Below, piece after piece: positions 49,600 to 60,640 of a stretch of DNA of 64,000 nt; positions within the stretch are counted from its first letter, which is position 1, and each line of letters opens with the position of its first letter. A model generated the notes under the pieces. That model was not told the DNA's origin. It saw nothing but the letters and a program-made list of their open reading frames with translations, and did no database searches. Source of the DNA: Blasia pusilla (taxonomy: Eukaryota > Marchantiophyta > Marchantiopsida > Blasiales); assembly GCA_050084515.1 (NCBI GenBank), contig CM114275.1, forward strand, positions 2,046,001-2,110,000, given 5' to 3'. The translations under genes were made by a program, and so were the position numbers.

Positions 49600-50865
49600 T
49601 CAGCCACTCCCAAGTTGAAGATCCATGTCAAGCAGTTCAGGTCCATCACCTCATCCAAGACATGGCGTTGTGATGCCTCTGATACAGAGGGTACTGCCGT
49701 CACTCTTGTGGGTAATCCCATTGCCCGCTCTCTCTTGTCGGCATTGGGCTCCACCAACCTCTGAATCTGGTCATCCCAAACCAAGCTAGGACCAACCTCC
49801 TTGTATGCATAGGAAGCGGGAAAACTCATAAACGTGGGAAAGGCTGCCCGCGGCCTACCCTGTTAACCACAGTAAACGGCGGTTGATCATCATGCCTCAC
49901 TGCCTGTGATGGACAACCCGGATCCAGAATGGAATCCACTAACAAGTGGGAGGGGCGCTCCACTCTTGCATACGCCTTCCGCAACACCTTGTGTGGTACC
50001 ATGTTGGTCCACCATAGACGCGGGCGATGTGCTCGAGAATCCACACTCGCTGTATCCAAAACTAATGCTGGGCCGATCCAGGCATGCACCTAATGTGCAC
50101 TCGTCATCACCCGTGACTTCAAATCGCCCAAGATTGGTACATTCTCCAGAATGTAAGCCGAAGAACGGGACTGATGCTCTTGCAAAGATCTCAAGACCCT
50201 CAGCATCTCCCAAAATAACATGGATCGAGTGTCTGCCAACCCGATGCCTCGTCCAACACTCGATTGACCCTGACATGGCCAACTTGCAATGACCAAATCA
50301 ATGGTCCTTACCTTCTCCAAGTCCTGCGCCCCCAGCAACAAAATATCCCTCGGTAGGAAACTCTCGTACCCTTGTACCGCGGACGCAGACAACAAGTTGG
50401 GAAAATATAGGCGTAATTGCGACACATGTCGTAGTGAGATGCGCCTTGCAACATCATCACTCTCTACATACAGTGCAATCACTCGGCTAACCCGGTGCTA
50501 ATCCCTCCAAAGAGATCTAACACTGAATACCCTCCTCCGAATACGCCACACAATGGGTGTGGTATCCAGGGTGTCATCAGCACTCCTGCTACCTGGGTTC
50601 CCTCCACGCCACGCTGGGGCAAACGCTCGCTCCACACGGTCGTGACGTGCTCATCTGCCAATCGTGGAAGCTCCTCAGTCGAGCCCCACAGTGGCACCTC
50701 TCCTCCACAAAATGATGCGGCTACCATAACACTCCTCTCCATAGAAATTTCAGGAACGGGAGTATCCTCTGCATGGACATGTCCCTCAATCAAATCACTA
50801 CGCCAAGTGATGGCACTGCTAAATGCTACTAAGGTTGCCACCTCTCCTAGTCGTCGCTCGATCAC
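49600..50865 (-). pseudogene. C5 cytosine DNA methyltransferase domain (DNMT3-like) within the retrotransposon
   Basis: Motif I is DLFGGISTGLA (50517-50485). The SAM-binding acidic segment YVESDD follows; motif IV is DLVIASWPCQGQS with the catalytic Cys codon at 50275-50273; motif VI is ILENVP (50146-50135). Motif VIII-like DTASVDSRAHRPRLWWTN (50056-50003) resembles DNMT3/DRM proteins, but the motif order is canonical, not DRM-rearranged. Motif IX/X region: ERAMGLP (49730-49710) and VMDLNCLTWI. An unrecognised ~110-residue segment precedes motif I. Lesions: a frameshift at 50482, probably with loss of a few codons after motif I, TAG at 50092-50090, and a frame change near 49835. Intact relatives would methylate cytosine C5 using S-adenosylmethionine; this copy is inactive. 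Confidence 0.88.
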
Positions 50866-51368
50866 TAAACCTGTGAATCAAATAGGTAATGAGCTAAGGC
50901 GCCCACACTTGATTGCCATCCTCGTCTGTAGGACCCTGAATCCTCCCAGTAATCCATGGAAAATTCCATCGAGTATAACACTGCTCCACCAACCAAGACG
51001 TCGTAGGACTCTACATCAGTCACTATCACCTTGGCTCGCACCACAGACTCATCTGTAGGATGTCCCAGGCGGATCCTCACCACGACCTCCTGTCGGGTGA
51101 TATATTGTGTGGTACTCGCTCCACCCAAGGATGTTTGTATCCGGAATGGACAACGCTCCACATCGGCTCTCGTCAAGCCCAATCCTCTGAATGACGCTTT
51201 TCCCAACATCAGGGGTTGCGCTCCTGAATCCAACAAGACGCGATACGGACTAAAAGCTCTACCTCCGGGACTCACCAACTCGAAGACCTCTCCTCCGTTA
51301 TCCAACAACACAACACGAGGAGAAGCCATGGCATGCTCTATCACAGGTCTAGCGGGCATCTCCGCCAT
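50865..51368 (-). pseudogene. Gypsy aspartic protease domain
   Basis: The frame holds VLLDSGAQPLMLG, a conserved D-S-G-A active-site loop, and a C-terminal YDVLVGGAVLYSMEFSMDYWED resembling the flap and dimer region of retropepsin-like domains in related elements. It lies between the nested LTR on the right and the methyltransferase on the left. It is in a different frame from the methyltransferase linker. It would cleave the gag-pol polyprotein. Confidence 0.8.
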
Positions 51369-51673
51369 CCTAGCAGCCGCAGCCTACCATGAATCTGACG
51401 TGGACGGCCCGAGCATCCGCTCCAAGGGCAGGTCCATCACCTCCTTTGCAATCACCTCTGAATGTGATGCAGGAACTCCAACTCCGCGCTCACACAGTGA
51501 AGTGGCCAGCCAAAAAGCCTTGCTGGCGTACCCCCCAACGTCATAACATCGGAAGCAGAAAATAAAGGAGCGCGGTACACAACAATGGCCGCCTCTAACA
51601 ACGTGCTTGACACATGCCCCTCATGAACATCAACAATAGGATTCGTCGCACTTGCTTCTCCCATCGCTCTCCG

Positions 51674-52704
51674 TGTCGTGCGCCTACTCTCCTTGAACGT
51701 TAATCTTGTTTGTTGCGGAAGCGTGCGTTTAGTAGGTCATGCTCTCAACGCTCATCTGCATCCAAACACGCACTTTGGTTAGTCGGGTCTTGGATCAATC
51801 AGCGGGATTACTTTTCGAGTTCTCGTCTGGGACTCTCATCAAGCTCAACCTTCCTAGTTTCGCGGTCTACAACACGGGCAAATCTCGAAAGACTTGGGAC
51901 ACACTTTCTGGTCGGTTCAGGAACGTGAAACAGCGTTTCACGCCTAGCAGTTCCAACTGTCCGATGGACATCCAATGAGTTCCTCACCAAGACTCGCACG
52001 AAGTGAATCTCGGGTTGGAATCCAAGTGTGGTGTACAAAGTCCACTCCCTTGGATCAGGTTTGGGTTTCGAGTTCCAACGCCAAACTCCCGTTCCATCCC
52101 GTGCCTCTGAAATGCCATTTGGCGCCCAAAGTGGGGATTTGTGTTCCGAGACAACTTGGAGAGACTCCTCCCTTACTAGTACTTCTGGGGATCTCCAGGG
52201 GCCCCCTACATTTAGGGAAAGACACCCGGGCCTCTCCAATTGGCCCTCAACCCGATTGCTCTCTCAATCGGTTTTGGCCAATATCTCAACATGTACTTAT
52301 GTGTTTGCTAAGATCTTTAGTGCATTGGAAGCGTCTCAAGATCGGCTTTCTAACGCGTTCTTACTTGTCCCAAATGCATCTTGGAGCTCAACGTTATGGT
52401 CCTAAACACAGTCAGATTCTCCCAAACGCTAGTCGTGTTCCAAAGTGGTTCTCACCTCATTGGCAACCAACCTCCCAAGACTCAACTCATCTCAAGTCTT
52501 GGCTCGTGTTTGGTCTAGGTTTCCTGGTCGCGACCACTAATGCATGAAATGCATAACTCTCTTCCGCGTTTCGTCTCTTAAACTTTTCCAAGAGACTTTT
52601 CCAAACGCCTCTCCAAAGCGCAAACCTCGCAGCGTGAGTTTACTTGAGTTCTGATGTTTCGCTTGGCGCCTATTTGGTGTTGTTTGGTTATGAGGGTCGC
52701 GACA
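51674..52704 (-). mobile_element. Solo LTR nested in the methyltransferase retrotransposon (copy 5)
   Basis: 1031 bp from TGTCGTG to CGCGACA, nearly identical to the copies at 19283 and 39508. Flanks are CTCCG on the left and CTCGT on the right, only three of five matching, so the target duplication is mutated or lost. It separates gag from protease. Confidence 0.85.
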
Positions 52705-52999
52705 CTCGTGCCTGCACACCAACAACATCACCAACTCTCCATGAACTTTGATGAGGACCCATCGATGGGGTCCTCATCGCTTCAGACAACGTGAAAGACT
52801 GAGGAAGCCTAGTCTGTTTTTGGCTTGCCCTCGATGTGGATCCAACTCTACGGCTGCTCTACGCGTCACAATTGCAGCGGCCTCCATCTGGGCAACCCCG
52901 CACATCCAACCAGGATCCTCCATATCTTTGGCTGCTCCATATGATGTCGATGCCACGGATCCGGCATCGGTAACCTCAATGCCATAGCGGCAATATGCT

Positions 53000-54507
53000 C
53001 CTCTAGCTCCTATATCTAAGCAGCCATCCCAGCCTCACGTCCGGAGTCTCCCTCAACGCGTCTAGGTGGTGGTACTCTACCTCCTCCATGGGCAGCTCCA
53101 CCACCTTGTCGGGCAACTCCAGCTCCTCGTCCCCCAACGGGACCACCTGGTGCACGATCTCTAGGCCCACTCGGACCGACTACTCGCTCTGGTGCCCTCT
53201 CTGGCCCTCGGTCTGGATGTAACTCAGGATGTAAACTGAAACACTTGGCGCGTATATGACCATACCTCTGACAATAGTCACACTGATAACCTCCTGGTGC
53301 AGCACCATCTCCTCCTCCATGCTAAGGCACACGTCCGTGACCCTGACAAGTGCAATCGCGCTGATGATGGGCTCCACCACATGACCAACAAGTAATAGTA
53401 GGCGGATGCTGCTGAGCCGCATATAAAGGTGCAGATCTCTGTGGCACGGCCTCCCGATATCCTCCCTGAGCTCGTGGTGCCACAGCCGACCTATCTCGGA
53501 GTCCACGTTGTTGCATAGGTGGTGCAGACAATCGTGACTGCTCTCGCCCAGAACCAATGGTGGCTACGCTCTCCTCCGCCATGTTGCGCTCAATATTCTC
53601 AGCGGTCCTAAAACCATCTCTCAATGTAGGGGAGGTGTTCATAAGTAGCACCCCCTCCCGTACCCGTGTCCGTAGGGTCCGGTCTAGCTCCGCGTACCAT
53701 GACGGGATAGCCTAAGCCTCTGTCATCCCCTGAGAGACGTTGATCAACCAGGGCAAGTGAGTGTAAGCCTCACGCAAACTCTCACCTGGGCGCCTCAGGA
53801 AGTCGTGGATGCTCCGCAACTTCTCCGTCCATACCCCTTGGTAGCTCGCCCTCAACTCAGCAAAGAACTCAACAACAGGGTTGAACTTGGGACGAACCCG
53901 ACTAGACGATGGGACTGCTCTAGTGCGAGTGATCCCTCCTAAAATGTCACTAGTGGAAGAGGAAGTAGCCTCTCCTGACTCCTCCTCCTCATCTGGGAAC
54001 GGATCCGTCCATGACACATAGTGTGGGTCATAGTAGAGTTGCCATGCCTCAATCTCCTGGGCATATCTGTTGGAGAATTCATGGTAATTGTCCATGGGCG
54101 CCCCCTCTAAATGCTGGAACATACCGTTCCATGATGTAAACGGGTTGGACTCTCTAGAGTTCCTAGACCGCTGTGAGTCACACCAACTCCTAAACTCCCA
54201 ATGAAGTCGCGTAGCTCTATAGTGCCTACAACACCCGAAAACCTACGCGGTCCTCTACCTCGTTCGTCCATCTCGTACGCCCAACTGGTAGGACCACTCA
54301 ATGTGTACAGTGGATCACTAACACACTCTTGTATACGCTCCCCCTTGTTTGCAGATGACATAGAAAGAGATCGAGGTGGTCTCTCACGTGGAGACCCTCA
54401 AAACCTCGCATCACTTCGTGTAAACCCTCTAGAGCTACTTTCAGGTCCACTACCTCGCCTCTCAAAATCTTGAAAGGACGCCGTGATGGCCCTCGTGCCC
54501 CTCTCAC
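53000..54507 (-). pseudogene. Gypsy gag with two zinc knuckles
   Basis: The capsid core is visible as FFAELRASYQGVWTEKLRSIHDF and RRPGESLREAYTHLPWLI, followed after an in-frame TAG (53714-53712) by WYAELDRTLRTRV. Two CCHC-type knuckles follow: CWSCGGAHHQRDC (13 residues, one shorter than usual) and CDYCQRYGHIRAKC (canonical CX2CX4HX4C), then an Arg/Gly/Pro-rich tail. The N-terminal part (54507-54120) is split over two frames. Gag forms the particle and binds element RNA; this copy is broken. Confidence 0.8.
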
Positions 54508-54660
54508 ACGATCACTATCAATCTTGCAAGTAATCCCTCAATCACTCAAACTAAACATGCGGCACTCAATCTACACTGTCTCATTGAGACGTGTGTTGTG
54601 CGGCAACAAGCAGCGTGGTGCGGCAAATCAATGATCTATCGTCTCATCTACAAACCATCC

Positions 54661-54918
54661 TCAATTCTGGACATCCCACACAGGTCTATGTCCCCTAAAC
54701 CCATACATCATTGATGCTCCTAGCATCAACACCAAACCCAATATCCCAAATAACTTCCCAATATTCGAAAATCCCTCCCACATGCAGGGTAAGAGACCAG
54801 AATGGGTAACCCGACAATAATGTCGATGTCGCTCCTCGACAACTGCAAATCTCAACCCCAACTCGCTCGTGAAGGCAACTCCTCCAATCAGCAAGTCGTA
54901 CTCCTCTCGTACTGACAC
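54661..54918 (-). pseudogene. Possible protease fragment of a related gypsy element
   Basis: The frame begins SVREEYDLLIGGVAFTSELGLRF, similar in layout to the YDVLVGGAVLY segment of the protease at 50865-51368. It lies upstream of gag of the methyltransferase element, so it must come from a second, truncated relative. The remaining residues are not recognisable. Confidence 0.4.
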
Positions 54919-56570
54919 TGCTCAACCTCCTCGATGTGTGGTGTAGGTCGAGCAGTCCGATGAGGCACTGGCGGCACGGAACGGCTACAAACAGCATGGC
55001 ACTCGGGTGCAGCACTTGGCGGCATACCCTCCTCAATCAGAAATTCACACGCTTTGCTCTTTAGTGAAGGAGTGGTTCCGCAATCAAGATGGTGCGGTGT
55101 GGCCACGAGCGGCACGGCGCAGCAATCGGTAGCGCGTTGCGGCCACGGGCGTCACGACACGGTTCTCGATCGTCGTCGAGCGGCTACCAATCACAACATA
55201 GCATCATGACATCAAAACTCAAACACCATAACTGGAGGTCATCTGCCATCACTGGTTGATGATGAAACTGCCATGACGGTGGCGTCCAAAACAAAGAACG
55301 TGGTGGCAACGCAAGTCAGAGAATCAACGAATGTCGTGGAAGATCCTCCACTCCGTAATGGTGGCAATGGCAACCAAAGGGTGGACAATGGACGGTGGAC
55401 CGTTGATGGTGACGGCCAACCGATGATGGTGATGGTTGACCGTTGATGGTGACTATGATGGCGACGGCCGCCGCCGGCGTGGCAGCTGGTTTAGGGTTTG
55501 AACAATTTAACCCTAAAAATTGCCTAGCAATGGAAGTTTTGCAAGATTGACCATAACTTTTTCTCACAATTCCAAATTGCGCACTGTTTGTTGTATAACG
55601 TGCACAACTTTATGATCTACAACAATATCAAAAAATATTTAGAGTCAAACATCCCAATAAAAACTGACAAGGATTGTCGTAAAGGCCAATGTCTCTTTCT
55701 CCTACACAAAATTTGGCAGCGCTTCCGCGCTGATTTCTCCCAACAAAAATGTAAAACCTATAAAAATACAAATCAGCAAGATACATGGTGCTCTTGAGAG
55801 CATTGGAATGGGGCAACCCGCCCCCATAATCAATCCCTATCAGAAATTGGGCAGCGCTTCCGCGTGCCACTCTTCAACATGAAAAATTGGCAAATACAAA
55901 GAACAATCAAGGCATCCCTTGCTCCGGTAAGCACTCCCATGAGCCGTTGAACAGGAACACGGTCCCCAACCTGCAAAAACAGCGAGTGACTAGCGAGCTC
56001 CCCCATGAAGCTCTCTCACTCTCTGATTCTCTCTTTGTAAAGTAAGATCCAATATCTCTACACCATCTCACACCATAGCTCTCAAAGGTGTGCACTCTCT
56101 CTCATGTCAAACCAAACCCACTCTCCTAATGAGAGGTTTGGGTTACACTCACAATGCAAGGGACCATAGCTCCGTCGCCTTATGCCAAGAGGTTCAACAA
56201 AGAGAGAATGAACTCTCAAGCTCTCTCTCCTTGAGGTATACCCCTCCCCTCTCCCAAACTCTCTCTATCATAACCTATGTTCCTAAGTCACCTCATTGGC
56301 TCTTGATCTTATGTAGGAGGTCAAGGGCTACTTACCAAAAATAGAAAGTTGATCACATACTCAAAATAGTAAGTTCCTCAATATGGCTCCAAATGAGCCG
56401 AAACGAAGGGGAAACCTGCTCTCTTAAGTTTCCCGGGGCCTCAGCGGGTCATCCTCGACCTACGGAGCCTATCCTCCGCTACTCACGAAGGCGCTCTACT
56501 AGATCTCACTAATCTATCTTAAGAGACGTGACAAGTTATTATTTCAATTAGTCACTTAAACATCCATTTG
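54919..56570. other. No confident gene; repeat-derived sequence
   Basis: No recognisable domain. The phrase GCAGCGCTTCCGCG occurs twice (about 55717 and 55853). GATGGTGAC-type repeats occur at 55407-55460. This may hold remnants of the upstream part of the methyltransferase element or of the second gypsy copy. Confidence 0.35.
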
Positions 56571-57960
56571 GCAAGCTTCCATGTGAGCTTGTTTCACTCT
56601 ATGCACCATTTGAGTGGTTTTTGATCAATGATAAGTGTGCACGTGTCGCGACCCTCATGACCAAACAAGTGCCAAGCGGAACATCGGAACATTAGCGGGC
56701 TCACGCTAAGATGGTTCGCGCGTTGGAGTTGTCTCAAAGAGGAGACAAGAGACGAGACGCGAGCAAGAAGTCGCGTTTCAGATGTGATGGTCGCGACTCA
56801 GAAACCTGGACCAAACGCGGAATAAGACTTGGAAGAACCTGAGTCTAGGAAGTGGGTTGCCAAAAGGAAGATCCGGATTTGGAACGCCACTAGCGTTTGA
56901 GAGTTTCCGACTGTATTTATGGCCATAACTTTTAACGCCGAGATGCGTTTGGAGCAAATAAGGGTGCGTTGGAAAGCTCATGGAGAGCCGGTCAAAACGC
57001 ACCAAAGATCGTTGCAAACGCATAAGCAGTGGCCGAGATACGACCCAAAAACGACTGTAAGTGGAGTCGGGTTGAGGGCCACAATGAAGGGCCCGACCCT
57101 CTTTTCCCAAAGGGGAGGGGTTATTGGAAAACCCCAGAAGTACTAGTAAGGGGAAGGTCTCGAGAGTGCTTGGAACCCAAACCCCACTTTGGGCGCCGCG
57201 GGGCCGCTCAAGGGCATGGAACGGAACGCGAGTTTGGGCATTGGGTTGGAAAACCTGCACCAAGTCCATTGAGGCGATTTTAGACATCCCTTTGGATTTC
57301 ACGCCGCGACTCAATTACTTGGGTCTCGGTTCGGAACTCACACGAGGACCGTTGAACAGTTGGGATCGCTAGGCGTGCAAGTGCCGTTTCAGATCCCTGG
57401 ACTAACCAGGAAGTCTGTTCCAAGTCTTGAAGGACTTGCCATGTGTTGGGAGCTAGGAACTAAGGAAGGTTGAGCTTGATGAGACGCCGAGTTGAGGACT
57501 CGGTGGGTTGGAACGCCGGTTGGCCAAACCCGACTAACGAGAGTGCGTGTTTGGGTGCAGATCGGCGATGAGTTCGTGACCTACTGAACGCACGCTTCCG
57601 CTACACTAAAGATTGACGTTCAAGGAGAGTAGGGGCGCGACAGCACGAGACACCAAACAAGTAGCACTTGAAGTGTGTCATTGCCTACTTCGTAACTACG
57701 TACTCTCTCTCATATAAGTCGCACCTTACGTATATAGTGTTGTTTGAAAGTCTAGCATATGCCACTAGGAACTTACTTCCCTTATCATCTCGTTGGGTTA
57801 ACATCTCCAAGTACCAACATGCTTCAATCATTATAAAATTGGAATGGCTTCTACCTAAGAGGTCTCTTCAAAATGGGTGTTAATCACAACTTGACTTTGA
57901 GTTCCTTATAAACTCGCTCATGATGATCTCCCCAATGTCACTCTTGATACATTTATGTCA
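56571..57960 (-). pseudogene. Gypsy RT/RNase H fragment, split by a solo LTR
   Basis: Sequence at 56571-56643 closely matches the RNase H segment at about 47937-47998 (GCAAGCTTCCATGTGAGCTTGT and TTGATCAATGAT). Sequence at 57643-57960 matches further RNase H/RT sequence at about 48010-48310. Between them sits the LTR at 56644-57642. The fragment is heavily decayed and in the same orientation as the methyltransferase element. Confidence 0.65.
56644..57642 (+). mobile_element. Solo LTR (copy 6) with GCACG target duplication
   Basis: 999 bp from TGTCGCGACC to GGCGCGACA, flanked by GCACG at 56639-56643 and 57643-57647. Closest to the LTR at 2379-3360 but in opposite orientation. Inserted into an older gypsy fragment, which dates it as younger than that fragment. 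Confidence 0.9.
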
Positions 57961-58762
57961 ATAAAGTAAACAAACTTAGAATTTTAAAAGATTAATGTCT
58001 TTTCCCTTAATAATTTAGGAGAAATTAGTTGCGCTTAATTTTCCAACCCCTATTTCTCAATTAATAAAAGAAAATCACTCATTTTGATCCTTTTTTTTCA
58101 AAATATCTTTTTTGAATCCCTCACAACCAAGCTTGAAGATAGAAATTAAATGAATTTCCTAGTTTTGAAGAATAATAAATTTTCACTCTTCTATTATTAT
58201 CCTTTATTTTTTTCCAAAATAATAGATAATTTCCCCTCTTAACTAAATTTTCAATTGAAAATTACAATTTTTTACATGTTGATTTAGTTTTTAAAATATA
58301 CAGAAAAAATACTAGGTAGATATTTTATTTTTTTTTAAATACTGAGAGCACTTTACTAATTTTGAAAGTTTCAAAATAAAATACTTCAAAAAAATTGAAC
58401 TTCTTATAAGAGAAATGAAAAGTTAAAAAAAGAGTTGAGATGCCTAAACCTAAACCCCAAGGCTTATAATAATAATACGATAAGGTTTAAAAAAGAGTAA
58501 CAAAAATTTGTACTATCATTGGAGAGTGTATTTTTTATTTTACAAACATAATTATTGACACTTCAATCAATAATTAGAAATTAATTTAGAAGGATATTTG
58601 AAAATTAATATTTGGGAGATAATTCATTATTGTTCTTTAGAAAAATCTATACTTCTTGATTTGAAAAAAAAAAATTGACAATAAAACAACAAGAAAATAT
58701 TTCTCTTTCTATCTAGGACACCATTTTTTTCACACCCGTGCATGATACGGAATGCTCACTAG
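57961..58762 (+). mobile_element. AT-rich segment ending in a Helitron-like 3' terminus
   Basis: The right end reads CACCCGTGCATGATACGG, an imperfect hairpin, then AATGCTCACTAG followed by T at 58763: a Helitron-type end. Just upstream, CAACAAGAAAATATTTCTC matches the interior of the small family at 63800 and 11140. The 5' end was not identified, so the left boundary is arbitrary. Confidence 0.4.
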
Positions 58763-60640
58763 TTAATATATACAGAACGATACAAAAATGTGTGCAACGG
58801 GGCATAGCAAGATCTGCACACCAGAATTTCCTTAAAGAAAGTTCACGATGAGAATTTCATAATTGGGCACAAGCAAAAGATTTCTCCATGACATATTTAA
58901 AAAACTGCTTTTTGAGGGGTGCAGGGCGCCCACTAGGTCAGGTTCGAATCTCAGATCGTTTCTTCCTGCAAATTAAATTAATGTTCTAAAGTGAAGGAAA
59001 GTATGTGCCGTGGAAAGTCTCGGTAATGTCGGCTCTTTGCGACTAACCTGCAATCATCGAGAAAGACCTTCCAAATCTCCTCCTCGATGTGCGGGAGCGA
59101 TGCCTTCCTTCCATATCCAAACATGCAAATTTGAGAGGAATCTTTATAAGCTCGAAAATTTCTGTCCTCAACTCGAGATATTCGAATAGAACGTCGACAA
59201 GAGAAAGTTGAGTTGAAACAACCCCCAAACATTTCATCTACTCGAAGAAGTGTGAAAAGACGTGCGGGAAATTCTCCACGTTCTCTGTATTCAATCTCTG
59301 CGTCCCGAAGCCCCCAACTCCATGGATCTCGGTGCCATGAATGGATGGTAACATCGATTATGGCTGTCGCTACCGTAGACGAGGATTCTCATATGGGTTT
59401 TTAGTGGAGATGAATAGTTGTTCAGACTGCAGAGAAAACCATCACCTGAGGATTGAAGTGGCGTGATGAAGGATACTAAAATGTCCGGAGTTTCGTACAC
59501 AATCCGAAAAATGGCCCTGAAAATTAGAAAAAATCGAAGTGGGTTTGTTTTTCATTATGCCTCCGTTATGTTGCTCGGATTAAGGCTATTTATTTCCGTT
59601 TTAGGCCTGTGGGAGGTGAGAATTTTCTACTCTAGACTGGACATCCACCAGACGACACTTGCTACTAGTTTTTTTCTGATGCTTCCCTTCCATGTTCTTT
59701 GTTCCAGGAGGAACTTGCACTACGGGTCCGAATGCTTTGTGGAATACTCTGTCCTCGCTTGAATCGGGATCGGTAACGCTACACAGGCAACAGTGAGGAA
59801 GTAATCTATTGACGATCGGGAAGGAATAGGTTTTGGAGTTTCACGTGTGCAAGAGAAAGTTTGAGGAGTCCGACTAGTCTTGTCGGCTGGATGGCGCTCT
59901 CGTCTGATCTGACGGAAGGGCAACGGCTGGGTTCTCCCCAGCGCTTTCAAGCTTTCCCAGCAGTCTTTCCCTGTGGCACTGTTAACCCATGCCAGCGCAC
60001 TTGAATAATTACCTCAAGTCAAGTGCAAGACTATGCTTTGGAGCATCACAGCCCAACTTTTGGTTCTCGACAATGCAAGGCTCCAAGGACTCTCACAATC
60101 TGTGTGAAGACTGCTGGTTTAGTCCGTCCTAAACGAAGAGACTCTGGTTCCTGCAACTCTTCACTCCGCAAACCAGAGATGCGCGCGGTTTCATGGGCCG
60201 GTGTGTGAAAGAGATGAGCATGAAAGCCAAGCTCCGCAGAGCCAACTCAAGCCTTCGACAAGCTAGAGGTAGTCACAGAAATATGGCAACTACCTTAATA
60301 TATGAATTGAGGATATTCAAAACTCACATCAGTTCAGCCGTAAGGCCTTGGAGCATATTTACATAAACCTCTTTTCTTGTTTCTTGTCACTTAGCTTGAA
60401 TGAATGCTCCAACTTCTGGTAGACAACTCATGCATATAAAATATTTTTCTCGACCTGTCTCCCTGGATGATGAGATACATTAATGAGCACTGTCAATAAG
60501 ACCTCACCACCACCAGATGAGAAGGCTTAGGACGAGGACACCATGAAATTCGGATGCAGTCTCAGACTGCTAAGACCTATAGTTACGTGCAGCCGTTTAC
60601 AATTTTACTGAAAGTGACATCTTCCTTGTCCTTTTCAGCT
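58763..60640. other. No recognisable gene
   Basis: Open frames up to 99 codons on both strands (for example 59463-59762) have no recognisable domain or splice pattern. The right end is the 3' flank of the copper chaperone. A GGTTCGAATCTC tRNA B-box-like string lies near 58940 without a partner A box. Confidence 0.4.

Larger units (their letters stand above)
46210..54507 (-). mobile_element. Decayed Ty3/gypsy retrotransposon encoding a DNA methyltransferase and a PHD finger
   Basis: Internal region read on the minus strand: gag, protease, C5-cytosine methyltransferase, RT, RNase H, integrase, PHD finger, then TAG at 46212-46210. The domain order gag-PR-RT-RH-IN is gypsy, with the methyltransferase inserted between protease and RT. 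A ~1-kb solo LTR (51674-52704) is nested between gag and protease. Flanking LTRs were not identified. A TGTCGTGCGC terminus at 45929 may be the end of a short or truncated 3' LTR. At least nine in-frame stops (seven TAG, two TGA) and several frame changes make it non-functional, while the catalytic signatures of most domains remain readable. Confidence 0.85.

Noticed and set aside
49008-49673. 221-codon plus-strand frame across the retrotransposon RT
   Set aside because: Antisense shadow of pol; the minus strand carries the recognisable RT entry motifs.
49600-50865. Host DNMT gene or bacterial contamination as the source of the methyltransferase
   Set aside because: It lies in the same orientation between protease and RT of the element, is decayed like its neighbours, and has no introns or host flanks. 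The surrounding sequence is clearly plant repeat DNA.
51975-52547. Long open frame (190 codons) inside an LTR, with similar frames at 19636-19998 and 39809-40240
   Set aside because: The frames are conserved only because the LTR copies are recent and similar. They run antisense to the element, have no domain, and break in older copies.
46210-54507. Endogenous pararetrovirus (caulimovirid) as an alternative for the methyltransferase element
   Set aside because: A gypsy-type integrase with HHCC, DDE triad and GPY-like tail is present, which caulimoviruses lack, and no movement protein was seen.
58925-58960. GGTTCGAATCTC string resembling a tRNA B box
   Set aside because: No A box or cloverleaf could be built upstream; at most a SINE or tRNA-derived scrap.
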